DNA of 64,000 nucleotides, from positions 37,776,816 to 37,840,815 of the forward strand of contig CP099839.1 in assembly GCA_030062745.1 (NCBI GenBank), given 5' to 3'. The notes below the pieces were generated by a model that worked only from the letters and a program-made list of their open reading frames with translations, did no database searches and was not told where the DNA came from. Shown here one piece after another: positions 50,201 through 59,972 of the stretch (within the stretch, counting starts at the first letter, position 1; each line of letters opens with the position of its first letter). The stretch is from Capitulum mitella (Eukaryota > Arthropoda > Thecostraca > Pollicipedomorpha > Pollicipedidae). The translations under genes were made by a program, and so were the position numbers.

Positions 50201-52652
50201 AGCGTGTCGAACAGCAGCACGCAGCGCCGCTCGCAGGCGGCCACCAGCACCTTGCTGCGGCGGGCGGCGTGTGAGACGCGACGGACAGGCGGACGGCGGA
50301 CAGGTGGCCGGCCGAACCGGCACCGCAAACGCCACGCCACATTCAGCTCCCAGCACGATGGTAATCTGACGCACTTGCCGGCCACATTGATGTAAACAAA
50401 ATGGCTATCGCGCAACGTGCGCAACGTTGTCAAAAAAACAATGTCTATTTGAAAATGTTTCGGGAGTATTCAAGAATTTAACCCGCATCCGACTGGCAGT
50501 CGGCACCGAACACGCTCAACTGGGGGGGGGGGGGCGAGTGGTTTACCGCCTCCCCCTCTAGCTCACGAATGACTGAGTTAGAGGGGCTGACAAAACGAAC
50601 GATAAAACTCAGCGCACACCGTTGGGAAGCTCGTGATAAATACAACTCGAAACTGGTCTCATTTTCAGTTTTGGATAATATGTAAGCCATTCACTTTTAG
50701 ATAATATGTAGGCCATAGATGTTTTCCCACAACCGACTTAATGAAACTGAGAAGCGGCCTGGATCTCAAGGGCTGTGATTAACAACGTCTAGGTAAAGGC
50801 ATTAACGAGTAGGTAAAAGTCCGCAGACAACGATACACGTCTAATTCCTCTGATTTGTTTAACATTTGCGCCAAAACCTTGAGTTAAATACACGGTGATT
50901 TTCGCGTCGAGTGCCGGCGGGCGCCGTAGCCGAACGCGGTACAAAACTGATGAGCACTTATTTTAGCGTTTCTTTATTTTCGCGACATGGACCTTACCAT
51001 ATGCTATTTTTTAATGCTTATGGTCCTGGTGATGATTTTTCATGCTTAGATTTTGGAAAAATTCAGGTGTAATCAATCTACACAGTTGGGGGACCCTTAT
51101 TTGCGAGTCTGTTTATTTCCAAAATATGCACTTTTGAAATTTTTGGAACTTCTTGGCATTACTCGCAATTGTGCGAACCAGTTTTGCCATTTTCAACCCG
51201 TTCTGAGTAACTCATCGCCGATTTGGGCAGCGGTGCATTTTGGTTCATAACAGTTGATCGTGACCTAGCTTCAGGTCAATCGCTGGAAGTCACTGATGCT
51301 TTGTCCATTGAAGGTAAATGGATGTCTGCATCATCCCACACTAAAAATGTTGCGAAAATTTCCGTCAAATTCCAAAAAAACGGTACGTCTTGAAATGGGG
51401 TTGACCTTAGGTCAATGACAAGGAAAATTCCGAAAACTATGAGATAGCAGACGTGTTGCATCCACCTGATCTCTAACCCATGAAAGCTGTATTGTTCATG
51501 TTTTCCAGAGAAGTTACAGGGCGTTAAAATCTTTTGGACATAGGTCCACTTGACCTGGCCTTCATCAGACACCTGACTAGACCTGAGGTCAAATCTTTGA
51601 CAAGGTGTAAAAATGATGAAGCAAGAGGTACATTAAGATTTGTGGCGCTGCGTTCATTCGTTCTCTCGCAATCTTTGAAAAACCCCACGAAGGCCGTCAA
51701 CCGTCCCTCCTCCCCCAAGCGGGGGCGAGTTACGGTAGTATGTATCAGCATGCATATGGCCCGAGCAGGTTAACTACCACTGTTGCAGTGGCACCGACTG
51801 TTGATCGAAATACTGCCACTACATATCAAATACCTTGAAGTGCTAACCAAAGACTATTAATCCAAGTATCTCCATTATATATAAAATGCCCTGAAGTGCT
51901 AACTAACGACCTACAAACCAGAAATCTTCCATTCTTAGGCACTTAGACGCATGCAAAAGAAAATGACAAAAACATGCGAACAAGAAAAATGTCTTACCCA
52001 TCTTTTGAAAATTCGAGATTAAACACAGCACCTCCAGATCCCTGAGAGTCCTCATATGTAGCTACAGGTGACACTCTGAAAGAAATATGATCTGATTAAG
52101 GTGCTGATTACTCCAGTGACAAACAAATATTTGCTAATGCCCCTCAATGTTTGGACTGAAACTGCTTCATCCGCCACCCAATCATTGAATTCTGGCATTG
52201 CCTTCTTGCTTATTGTTCCTCAGTGACTTCATGGCAGGTGCAACTATTACAGCAATGTTAAGACCCCAGTTCCCTAAGCTAAGTCAATGTTGTAAAACGT
52301 GTATTGGAATGTCAAGCTCTGCACTCTATCAGTCTCATATACTGCACTTATATATCTATGCGGTAAGAATCACGCTTTCACATGACACGACAAAACCAGT
52401 GGGGTGGAGACAACAAAGAAAAGCTCCCATAGTACTACATCTGAACAAAGCGCCGACCTGCTGTGCGGTCTACACAATCCTCGCGACACAGCACACGACA
52501 TCACGACAGCAGCAGCCCTGCGGAGGGCGTCGTTACCCGGAGTACAGCCGGGACGAGATGGCGTCCTGGTCCCCGATGGACGGTCTCCAGCCGTACTGGC
52601 GGTCGTACGGGTACAGCGTCACCCGGCCGCTCCTACGCCGGCTCTTTGACAT
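46151..52652 (-). CDS. DCAF10: DCAF10, WD-repeat CUL4-DDB1 substrate receptor, seven coding exons
   Basis: Coding join on the - strand: 52652-52537, 52075-51998, 50254-50141, 49434-49231, 48934-48763, 48346-48223, 47226-46151. Total 1884 nt, 627 residues plus TGA. DCAF proteins carry substrates to the CUL4-DDB1 E3 ubiquitin ligase. The WD blocks match DCAF10/WDR32 in order: GGAVFNLEFSKDGKVLVAAC, then DAHQGYVNCVRF, then FASCSDDKTVAIWDVRNL, then HSNWVKNIEYL, then SLLVTSGFDGSVYTWNLNN, then the C-terminal GFIKELCFSADGRLLCSPFG and VVTAKFSPVECLLVTGCLGG. WDVR (122-125) is a WDxR motif of the kind that contacts DDB1. All splice phases agree (2, 2, 2, 2, 0, 1). The last exon holds a long acidic Pro/Glu linker. 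Confidence 0.95.
47227..48222. other. DCAF10 intron 6
   Basis: AT-rich, CpG-normal intron; nothing recognised. Confidence 0.7.
48223..48346 (-). CDS. DCAF10: DCAF10 exon 6
   Basis: Acceptor GCCACAG, donor G|GTGAGT. It encodes residues 229-269: PSLYKLMQISKTPFPAAARY, THLFDPARRRNRIEFITDFP and E. I recall this segment as conserved in arthropod DCAF10-type proteins, which is one hint that the genome is an arthropod's. Confidence 0.93.
48763..48934 (-). CDS. DCAF10: DCAF10 exon 5
   Basis: Acceptor GGCCGCAG, donor AAG|GTGGGC, phase 0 at its end. It encodes residues 171-228, including RVLHTSGLMRTSLTPDFSKL, VICTNNGYLMVVHDVNF and LRGFK. The HTSGLMR and GYLMV-HD blocks are characteristic of DCAF10. 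Confidence 0.95.
49231..49434 (-). CDS. DCAF10: DCAF10 exon 4 (WDxR motif)
   Basis: The acceptor CCCGCAG abuts a 56-bp tandem repeat whose units contain the same CCCGCAG string. The exon encodes residues 103-170: FLDCRMFASCSDDKTVAIWD, VRNLRHKVHCLEAHSNWVKN, IEYLPHKSLLVTSGFDGSVY and TWNLNNI. WDVR at 122-125 is the candidate DDB1 contact. Donor GG|GTCAGT, phase 2. Confidence 0.96.
49434..49675. repeat. Minisatellite, 56-57-bp unit, four units, abutting the DCAF10 exon 4 acceptor
   Basis: GGTTCAGTCGTCCCGCCAG recurs at about 49453, 49510, 49566 and 49623, each followed by a C-run and CTGCGGCCTCTGCGGGCC. The acceptor of exon 4 is itself the edge of a unit. Confidence 0.96.
50141..50254 (-). CDS. 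DCAF10: DCAF10 exon 3
   Basis: Acceptor CGCCGCAG, donor CAG|GTGAGT. It encodes residues 65-102: KVLVAACERRCVLLFDTLTR, then RNVHTVEDAHQGYVNCVR, the strand-turn-strand of a WD repeat with its conserved His (DAH). Phase 2 on both sides. Confidence 0.95.
50482..51728. mobile_element. Family C element, copy 2, in DCAF10 intron 2
   Basis: Left junction TTAA|CCCGCATCCGAC; the right end AAGCGGGGGCGAG is decayed. It aligns with 16010-17518 except for the MITE that copy 1 carries. It holds at least six TGACCT/AGGTCA hexamers. Confidence 0.8.
51998..52075 (-). CDS. DCAF10: DCAF10 exon 2 (first WD strand)
   Basis: A 78-nt exon, phase 2 in and 2 out, with acceptor TTTCAG and donor GG|GTAAG. It encodes residues 39-64: VSPVATYEDSQGS followed by GGAVFNLEFSKDG. 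This lines up with the HPADS...THGAVFNLEYSPDG stretch of vertebrate DCAF10 and closes the gap between the first exon and VLVAACE. Its codons end mostly in A or T, unlike the GC-rich exons downstream. Confidence 0.9.
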
Positions 52653-52744
52653 GCTCGGCTGGCAGGCAATCAGGTGGTGCAGCAGCAGCCTTGACAGCAC
52701 AAGCAGGCTGCCAGCTGGCTCAGCCAAATGATGTTACAGCAAAA
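52537..52744 (-). CDS. DCAF10: DCAF10 exon with start codon (CDS 52652-52537)
   Basis: The ATG at 52652-52650 (AGCATGT, A at -3) starts MSKSRRRSGRVTLYPYDRQY and the exon ends with ISSRLYSG, equivalent to the LYGS segment of vertebrate DCAF10. An in-frame stop lies upstream, and this is the first in-frame ATG after it. The donor GG|GTAACG at 52536 is phase 2. A very good acceptor (CTTTCTTTCAG on the - strand) ends at 52745, so 52744-52653 is probably 5' UTR and a non-coding exon lies upstream. Confidence 0.82.
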
Positions 52745-55700
52745 CTGAAAGAAAGATGGAAGGGGGGAGGGATACCATGTCAAATGCAATGCAAATTGTG
52801 ATTGTGATTGTCCATATGCTATACATAAAAAAAAACATATTACAAACTGACAAAGCAAACACACTGACTTTTGGCTTCCTTGCATGCTACAGCAACTAAC
52901 CAGCTGACCAACTGTAACAATCTTTCAGACAAAATGAATGCACTCAACTTCGTCCAGCAGCCAGAGGCAAAATTGAGAATTTTGCAACAAAGTGGGGATG
53001 TTTCCAATGCCCTCCTATAACAGTGGTCATCCTCTCTGAGCTCAGTGACAGGTGGCATGCATTACAATGAGCCTAGATCAATGACAAGTTTACACACACA
53101 AAAAAAACATTTAACATGGCAAACTTAGCTATAATACTGTCCCCACATTGTCACATAAATTCTATGGCTGATGGTGGTGTATTTGTTACTCACACAAATC
53201 ATCATTTGCTGGCAAGTAATACCACGTAAGTGCCCAGTTCCCACCAATGGCTTTTGGCAATTACATAATATGGAGATGCATGGTAGGACTGTTTACAAAA
53301 GAAAATTGAAGAAGGAAAGTAGCATTATTTACAAAAGACAGTCCAAAATGTATGATTTTATGTCTCCCAAGAACCAGTCAATACATTTCAGTGATTCTGA
53401 CTGCAATTGATAGTGTTCATCAAGCAGCTCTATTTGTTGGCTATGATGATGTCAGGTCAGAACAAATTCTTGAAGTGTATGGCTCCATATCCACCAATTT
53501 ACCTAATCCACCAACCAACACATTTCAGTGTCACAAACAGATGTCAATGCCCCATCCCCCAGCAGCTCCATTTCTTAAAACTCATAAAAACTTAAACTCA
53601 TTAAAACTTAAAACTCATGATGCCACAGCTAATGGCAAATCTTTGGAATGTACATTTCATGCCTAACTGGAGAGTCAATCAACAGATTTGACACCAATGA
53701 CGTCACAGGCGAGTTCACACCCTGAGAATGTATGACTTCATGTACAACTTGACAAGCAATCAGCCAGGGGAGAGACTATATGTGAATGATTGGGGGGACA
53801 GGCCCAATACCCCACATCTGAAACTTGCCCCAAACGCAAGTTTCTCAATTTATATCCAGATTATTTTGGCTGCCAGTAGTTCTTTTTTGTCATCATTTAT
53901 CAAATACCAAACTTTACTTTGTTTGACAAAGCTGCCAGGAAATATTGGGGGGGGGGGCAAAATCACATGGGGGACTGGGATCTACAATGGGGGGGGGGGG
54001 CCAAGGCCCCTGCAAGAGCGCAAATTGAAACCCCCACAATCAATGGATTTTGGCGATTTAACCATCCTGCAATAGCTTTTCATCCAGCAACTCCATTTGC
54101 TGGCATCAATGATGTCAAAGATCAGATGAAATGACAAAAACATATGGCTCCATCTCTAACTCACATCAGTTGATGAAATTTGGTGATTCACACAACAATC
54201 TCTGACACATGGGGGGGGGGGTGAAAGCAGTGACACCCCTGAAATTCTGGAGCGGCCTGCAGGACATTGGGTTCCATACATCACAAAAACAAAAACAAGA
54301 GACCTATAAGCCAGGAGCCAACAGGCAAAGGCACATAGGCCAGTGGCCTGCATTGGTGAGAGGCCCACAAGCCAGTGACCTTTAGTGGCCCAAAGCCCTG
54401 TGCCCACAAGCCAGAAGGGCCTATGGGCAAGGGGCACACAAGCCAGGGGCCCATTGATCAAGTCCTCACCTATAAACCTATAACGAGTCTGTGGGTCACT
54501 CGCTACAAAGCTCACACACCCCTAGCCGTTCGCAGGCTAGGGGTGTGTGAGCCTGCTGCTGCTTGGAGCCAGTGGTTAGACCTGTAGGCCCATGGCCTGC
54601 ATGTATTAGGGGCCTGAAAGCCCCTAAGCACCTCTGCAAGCCAGAAGTCTGCAAGTGAGTGGCCCATAGCCCAGGAGCCCACTTGCCAGAGGGGCCCTTT
54701 CCAGGGGGCCATTGGCTATGATCTCATAATCCAGGGCCAGGACATTGGTCATGTACCCAGCTAGGGCCCAGTTAACCCGGGCACCAGTGTTGGAAACCTG
54801 GTTTTTCTTCCTGGTGTGTGAGTACAAATTCTCTTTTGAAGTATAAAATGTCATGTGCTCATATGAGAAACACAGACAAACCTGGTGCTTTGGAAGCATA
54901 TGTGGCCAGCAGGGGTGGATCCAGTGGCTCTGTTTGGGGGGAGACCAATCCAGTTCCCTGGGTCTATGTGGTACATCAGCAGAGTTGTTGACCAGGGGGG
55001 TGGAAGGCAACTGGTCATGGCTTCAGCAACCAAGTATGAATGGTAAACCATCAACATGGGGGAGGGGACTAGGCAACTTCAAACTCTGGTTGAGTAGGAA
55101 TATCCATGTCTTTTGGGGGAGGGGGCAAAGGACCATTTTGGAGTACAAAATTTTCCTTGGAGTATACGTTTTTTGGCACCCCTTGACACCAGAAAATGAC
55201 AGTTTTCCAACACTGCCAGGGACTGCATATTTTGAATTTATGATAAGCTAAGACTTTACCAAGAGGTCCAGTATGGAATAAACTGGGATTGTGTTGAATG
55301 ATCAATGTAAACAAATGGTAAAACAAATGGTCTCATGTTTTAGCCACAGAGCAACATCTTTCAGAATTTATGATGGTGTCATCAACACATCATCAAGAGG
55401 CCCAATCCCCATAAAACTGGGATTTGGCCAACTCTGCCACAACACGACAATAGCCTTTACGGAAGAAAACTGTGTTCTTGTGCACACATCTTTTGTTTAC
55501 TCAAGCCAGATGTCTGCACTTTCATATTTTGTAAATGGTGCTACTGTGAAGTATCTAAATACATGACTGACCAACTTTTCCCACAACACTTGCAAAGGAA
55601 TGCATTTTGGCACAAATAACTGATTATACTGTGAGTCATACTGAACTTCATATCACACAAAAACATACTACAGTTGCATGCAAAAATACTTGGCTTTTAC

Positions 55701-56817
55701 ATGTTTTGCACTAATGAATAGCATGGTAAGGATTATTATGTTACTCTGTGGCATTCACAGTTACAAAACAACAGATGCCACTAGGTTGCTTCTCAATATT
55801 CAGGACTAAATCCAATAATTTCTGGGTGCAATTATGCCAACATATGACACAACAAAAATCTGACAACATTTTTGTCTAAAACATTTTCATTTGCTCTTAC
55901 ATTTGACAAATAATGCCCATTTGACAATAATGCCTTTCACACCAAGGACTTACAAATCAAGCCATCATTTTATTTTGTGCATCTGTATCTTTAACAGTCA
56001 TAACAAAAATGTGTTCAGCTACAGCATGAAGCAGAAAACAGGAGTTAATTACAGAACTTGATGGAATTAAAATGAGTGCATGTACTTCCCACCATAAGCA
56101 ATGATAAATATGGCAAGCACTGATTTACTCAAGATGGACTTATGTTTTTGGGCCCATGGCTCACTTCATGGTGATTTTTGTACAAATGATTTGGTATGTA
56201 ATAAAATATGGCAGAAAGAGAAATGGCACACACAATCTGAAACACTGCAATAACCAGGATGTCTCCTGAGCACAAGGATGTAACATGATAAATGTCTGCT
56301 TTTTGCAGCCTCAGTCAATAACACATCACTTCATTATACAAGGTTCAACATCATGTTGAAAATTATTCCACAGTGGTCATAATAATGTGCAGATCTAAAT
56401 ACAAAAACTGACAATGAAGTGAACTGGACAGAATGAAATGATGAAACATGATCTAGGCAAGATGATCACTGAGAAATGACAATATAGAAAAGAGAAACTT
56501 CACAGCCAGGCATTGTGCAAGGATTTGTAGCTTGTCAAGGTTTATGGTTTTAATTTCCTGGTTACAAATAGCCAAGCCCATAACATTCACCTTTTCACTT
56601 TAAAACATAACTTAAGTCAACATGTTTCCTGACAGCTACATCTAGACCAAGTTAGGGAAATAGACCATTTCCTCCAATAAATCAACTCCTGAATGTAGGC
56701 AGTCCAATAAGAACATTATCATATTGCAAATTCATCACCTGCATCAAACAAATTGTGCAAGTGACCTCTACATGGGAGATATTTCATCTGTCCACAAAGA
56801 AACTATCAGTGTATCCA
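52745..56817. other. CpG-depleted domain upstream of DCAF10
   Basis: CpG is scarce throughout, and there is none at all from 55,462 to 56,817. None of the TTAA or hAT-like families was recognised inside it. Around 54290-54740 there are imperfect repeats of GGCCCACAAGCCAGTGG-like words. It probably is the first intron of DCAF10. Confidence 0.85.
54510..54552. other. Perfect 18-bp hairpin with a 7-base loop
   Basis: Arms GCTCACACACCCCTAGCC (54510-54527) and its exact reverse complement (54535-54552), loop GTTCGCA. One of the few CpGs of this domain is in the loop. Confidence 0.95.
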
Positions 56818-57132
56818 CGGGTTTAATCGGTTTACCAAAGTTCGATATAATACTCGTCGAGACGAGCCGTGACTTTGCCCACCATGGACAACCACAAAAA
56901 TGTCATGAAGCCAGACTTACAATCATCTACGCTTCATCTGCGCAGATCGCCAACAATCGTGTATGGGAACACAGTGCAACGTTTAGCATCAAACACAATC
57001 GCTCCTATTCCATCCAAGGCTTACGTTCATGAACGCTAATAGCAGTAAACACGGTGCGCACGTTCACTCCGAGTTTGTCTACAACGTATCGCTGAGTTAA
57101 GCTGTCCCGTCAGCTGATTGGATTTTGCTTTG
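56818..57132. promoter_or_regulatory. CpG-rich stretch, possible DCAF10 promoter or bidirectional promoter
   Basis: Inferred. CpG returns abruptly at 56,818, with for example CTCGTCGAGACGAGCCG near 56865. On the - strand TTTG|GTAAAC (GT at 56835-56834) is a candidate donor for a non-coding first exon of DCAF10. The + strand candidate exon at 57133 would share this promoter. Confidence 0.35.
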
Positions 57133-57291
57133 ATGCAGATGGAGATGTCGCCAGGGAATGTTTTCCGTTTCAAGGAGAGTTTTTCGAATGCAAGTGCTTC
57201 TGCAGAATTGCTGCTTGAAAGTGAATTAGTGCAACGAAAGCTATATAACATCGCAATCACAATCGCACAAATGGAACCAATTTCCAACAGG
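57133..57291 (+). CDS. Possible first coding exon of a divergent gene, unidentified
   Basis: From the ATG at 57133 the frame reads MQMEMSPGNVFRFKESFSNA, then SASAELLLESELVQRKLYNI, then AITIAQMEPISN, with ordinary balanced amino-acid use. It lies about 300 bp into CpG-rich DNA that begins abruptly at 56,818, as a first exon beside a promoter would. A weak donor is AGG|GTGGAC at 57292. No family is recognised and no second exon was found, so this may be chance. Confidence 0.3.
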
Positions 57292-57537
57292 GTGGACCAA
57301 GGGCACGGGGAACTTCTCTTCAGTTGGGGGTGGGGGAGGAGCATTTTGGGTCAGTGGTTTCCAGTCAATGCCTATAGGGTCAATGTTAAATTTTAGAAAA
57401 GTTGGGGGGCTGAAATCTCCCTTTCCCCATGGCTCCCTCGTCTGTGCGGTGGACCCAGCGTAAAAATGTACGGGTGGAATGTGATTTGGAATGGGTGACA
57501 ATGAAACTATCGAAAATCCACCTTAGAGGTGTGAAAG

Positions 57538-57745
57538 GAGGGGTGTCGATTTTTATTCTTTTGAGAGGGCCCTGGCCCACCCAGTGTTGATTTGGGCCCA
57601 CCCAATGTTGGTTTGGGCCCACCCAGTATTTTCTGCCGGCTCTGAAGGGAAATGGATAATGGCAGTGAAAAATCTGCTGCAGTAGATAAGAGACAGGCAG
57701 AAAGTAAAGAAAAAAGTCCAAAGCGATGTATCTATCTGTTTTTCG

Positions 57746-57795
<50 letters not shown>

Positions 57796-57966
57796 TAGTT
57801 GCAATTTTTTATTTGGTAAAAAGTAACAAAAAAAACTCCTAAATTTCCATTAGTCAAAATAAAGTGGACGAAATCCGTTCAGAAACCCACATTTGGGTGG
57901 AGGTTAGATTGTTGGGCCCTCGGCTCGCCCCCCCCCCCTAATCATTCACAGAAATCGACGCTCCTG
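57538..57966. mobile_element. Family E hAT-like MITE, copy 2
   Basis: Inverted repeats GAGGGGTGTCGATTT and AAATCGACGCTCCTG, flanked on both sides by TGTGAAAG, a perfect 8-bp target duplication (57530-57537 and 57967-57974). This supports the hAT assignment. It contains a (TA)n microsatellite at 57751-57796. Confidence 0.88.
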
Positions 57967-58254
57967 TGTGAAAGAGTATGGCCGACAACTTTGTGGTTAC
58001 CGGCGATGTTTTACTGATCTACATATATGATAATTTCCAATAAAAAAAAAACATCGCGGTCGCTGTCGGTGTGACGCTTTGCTACTAGTGCCATGCAACG
58101 ATCGCGAGTTGCAGGGCTTTGGTCGAGTGACTACGTTGGTGACGAGAGCACAAGTGGCGGAACGTGTTCTGGCAAGAGGGCGGAACACCGGCTACTTTCC
58201 TAGCCATTTATCTCCATGCAACTCCATAAGGTTAATGAAAAATTTCGCCAGCCA

Positions 58255-59558
58255 ACACGCGTACTGGAAGGGAGGCGCCTTTTTCCCCCCCCCCCGCCTG
58301 TTTTTTTGAATATCTCGAGAATGGATCGGAGCTGGTTGCTGCTATTGTGACATTTGACGTGTGACAAATGAATAATTCGTCGATTGACGCAGAAAAAAAT
58401 CGAAAACCGGCGGGAAATTTTTGAAGTTTAAAGCATTTGAAGTCAGACAAACATAAAGAAAACGATGACTGTTGCTCACAAATGGGAACTTTGCGAAAGG
58501 ACCAGCCTTCTACCTAAGATTACCGTTTGAACACAATCACACGACGTCACTCGGGCATGAGTGATGGACGTACCAAGACCAAGGCCAGAGGCAGTACGGG
58601 TCAAGGTCATCAAAAGTCAAGGTCAACCAGCTTGTGACCTGATCCAGATTTGCTTTGCAACATGTCGGTTTGTATGAAATATGTGTTCAAAGACCCTAAT
58701 AAAAACACGTGTGCGCACCCTGATTCGCTTACGTATACCAGGGTTAGTGAAGATCAAGGTCATCAAAGGTCAAGGTCAAATATATTGTGGCCTGGTCCAG
58801 ATTTGCTTTGCGACGTGTCGATCTGTATGAAATTTGAATTCAAAGACCCTAATAAAAACACGTGTACGCGCATCGATACGCTGATATATACCAGAGTTAT
58901 TTCAGGAGGTCATCAAAAGTCAAGGGCAACTTTTTTGTGACCTGGTCCATATTTGTTTCGCAATATGTCGATTTGTATGAAATAAGCACTCAAAGACCGT
59001 AATAAAAACATGTTTGGCACATTGATACTTACATGTATATACATATATACATATACATACATACATGCATGAATATAAACACTGGAAGTGACCAAATGTA
59101 CTGATGTTGGCTACCTTCACTAAAAATACGCCAAAAGATGCGTGTAGCGCTCTCATTTACACTCAAACTATCCCGCGTGGCTTGAAATCTGATCCGCAAA
59201 AGACGAAAAAAATGACGCTGTAGGTCAATGACATGCTGTGGCCTCGGCACGAAATCCTTAGTGAAGACGTCAAATGAATAGAAATTGTCGTATTCCACGT
59301 TTTAACGCCCAAACAAACACCATTTCCCGTTCCCTTCGAAAAGTTGTACGGAATGGCCTGTACGGGCAGAGAAAGTGCCCAAAGTTGACCTTTTCGACCC
59401 TATTTAGCCTTGAAGATATTGACCTACGGTCATGAAAATTGTGCACAATGTGAATCGTTATGGCCACACCCTGTCTATAAAATCCCATGTCTCTAGTTTT
59501 TTCCATTTCCGAGACCAAAGTGGGGCACTTTTATGTCCCCCCTTCCAGTGCGCGTTAG
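58255..59558. mobile_element. Family G element with imperfect inverted ends
   Basis: Left ACACGCGTACTGGAAGGGAGG, right CCCCCTTCCAGTGCGCGTTA. A C-run and TATCTCGAGAATGG near the left end recall the layout of family A. It carries the 150-bp tandem repeat listed next. No clear target duplication. Confidence 0.5.
58601..59030. repeat. Tandem repeat, about 150-bp unit, three units, with AGGTCA clusters
   Basis: AGGTCATCAAA recurs at 58604, 58757 and 58906. Each unit also has TTTGTATGAAAT and CAAAGACC(C/G)TAATAAAAACA. The units open with TCAAGGTCA-type words. Confidence 0.9.
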
Positions 59559-59684
59559 CGTGAAACCCCCTTCCACTGCACGGGTTAAGGGAGGGCACGG
59601 TGCCCCTGTGCACCCCCCGTTCCGCCAACCATGGACAAGAGCCGACCGTACGCACCTGCAACTGATTGGCAGTTCGCTAAACGT

Positions 59685-59943
59685 CAGTGGCACGTAGCCA
59701 GCATTTCCCTCAGGGAGGCGAAATGTCAAATTTTGTCATATGCCATTGGTATATGACGAAAATTAAAGAAAAAAGAAGAAATTTTACGTAATTGACCTCA
59801 TATTTAACACACAGGAAAACATATGTTTGCTTTGCAACATGTATGTCATCACTATTCCGTATCCCTGCAAAATCGCGACATATGTAGTGCACACCGCTTG
59901 GCTCAGGGACGCGGCCCCGTGGCTCCCCTTGGCTACGTCCCTG
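59685..59943. mobile_element. Family D hAT-like MITE, copy 2, reverse orientation
   Basis: Ends CAGTGGCACGTAGCC and GGCTACGTCCCTG. The flanks CTAAACGT and CTAGACGT match at 7 of 8 positions. It is homologous, in reverse, to 16248-16513. Confidence 0.82.
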
Positions 59944-59972
59944 CTAGACGTGAAACGCGACTTAGTAGGGAC

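Noticed and set aside
52501-52731. + strand reading of the DCAF10 start exon (PEYSRDEMASWSPMDGLQPY)
   Set aside because: It looks peptide-like, but the - strand frame has the ATG, acceptor, donor and phase that join to the other DCAF10 exons.
58913-59095. Short - strand ORFs rich in Tyr/Met/Val near 59.05 kb
   Set aside because: Translation of an imperfect TACATA repeat.
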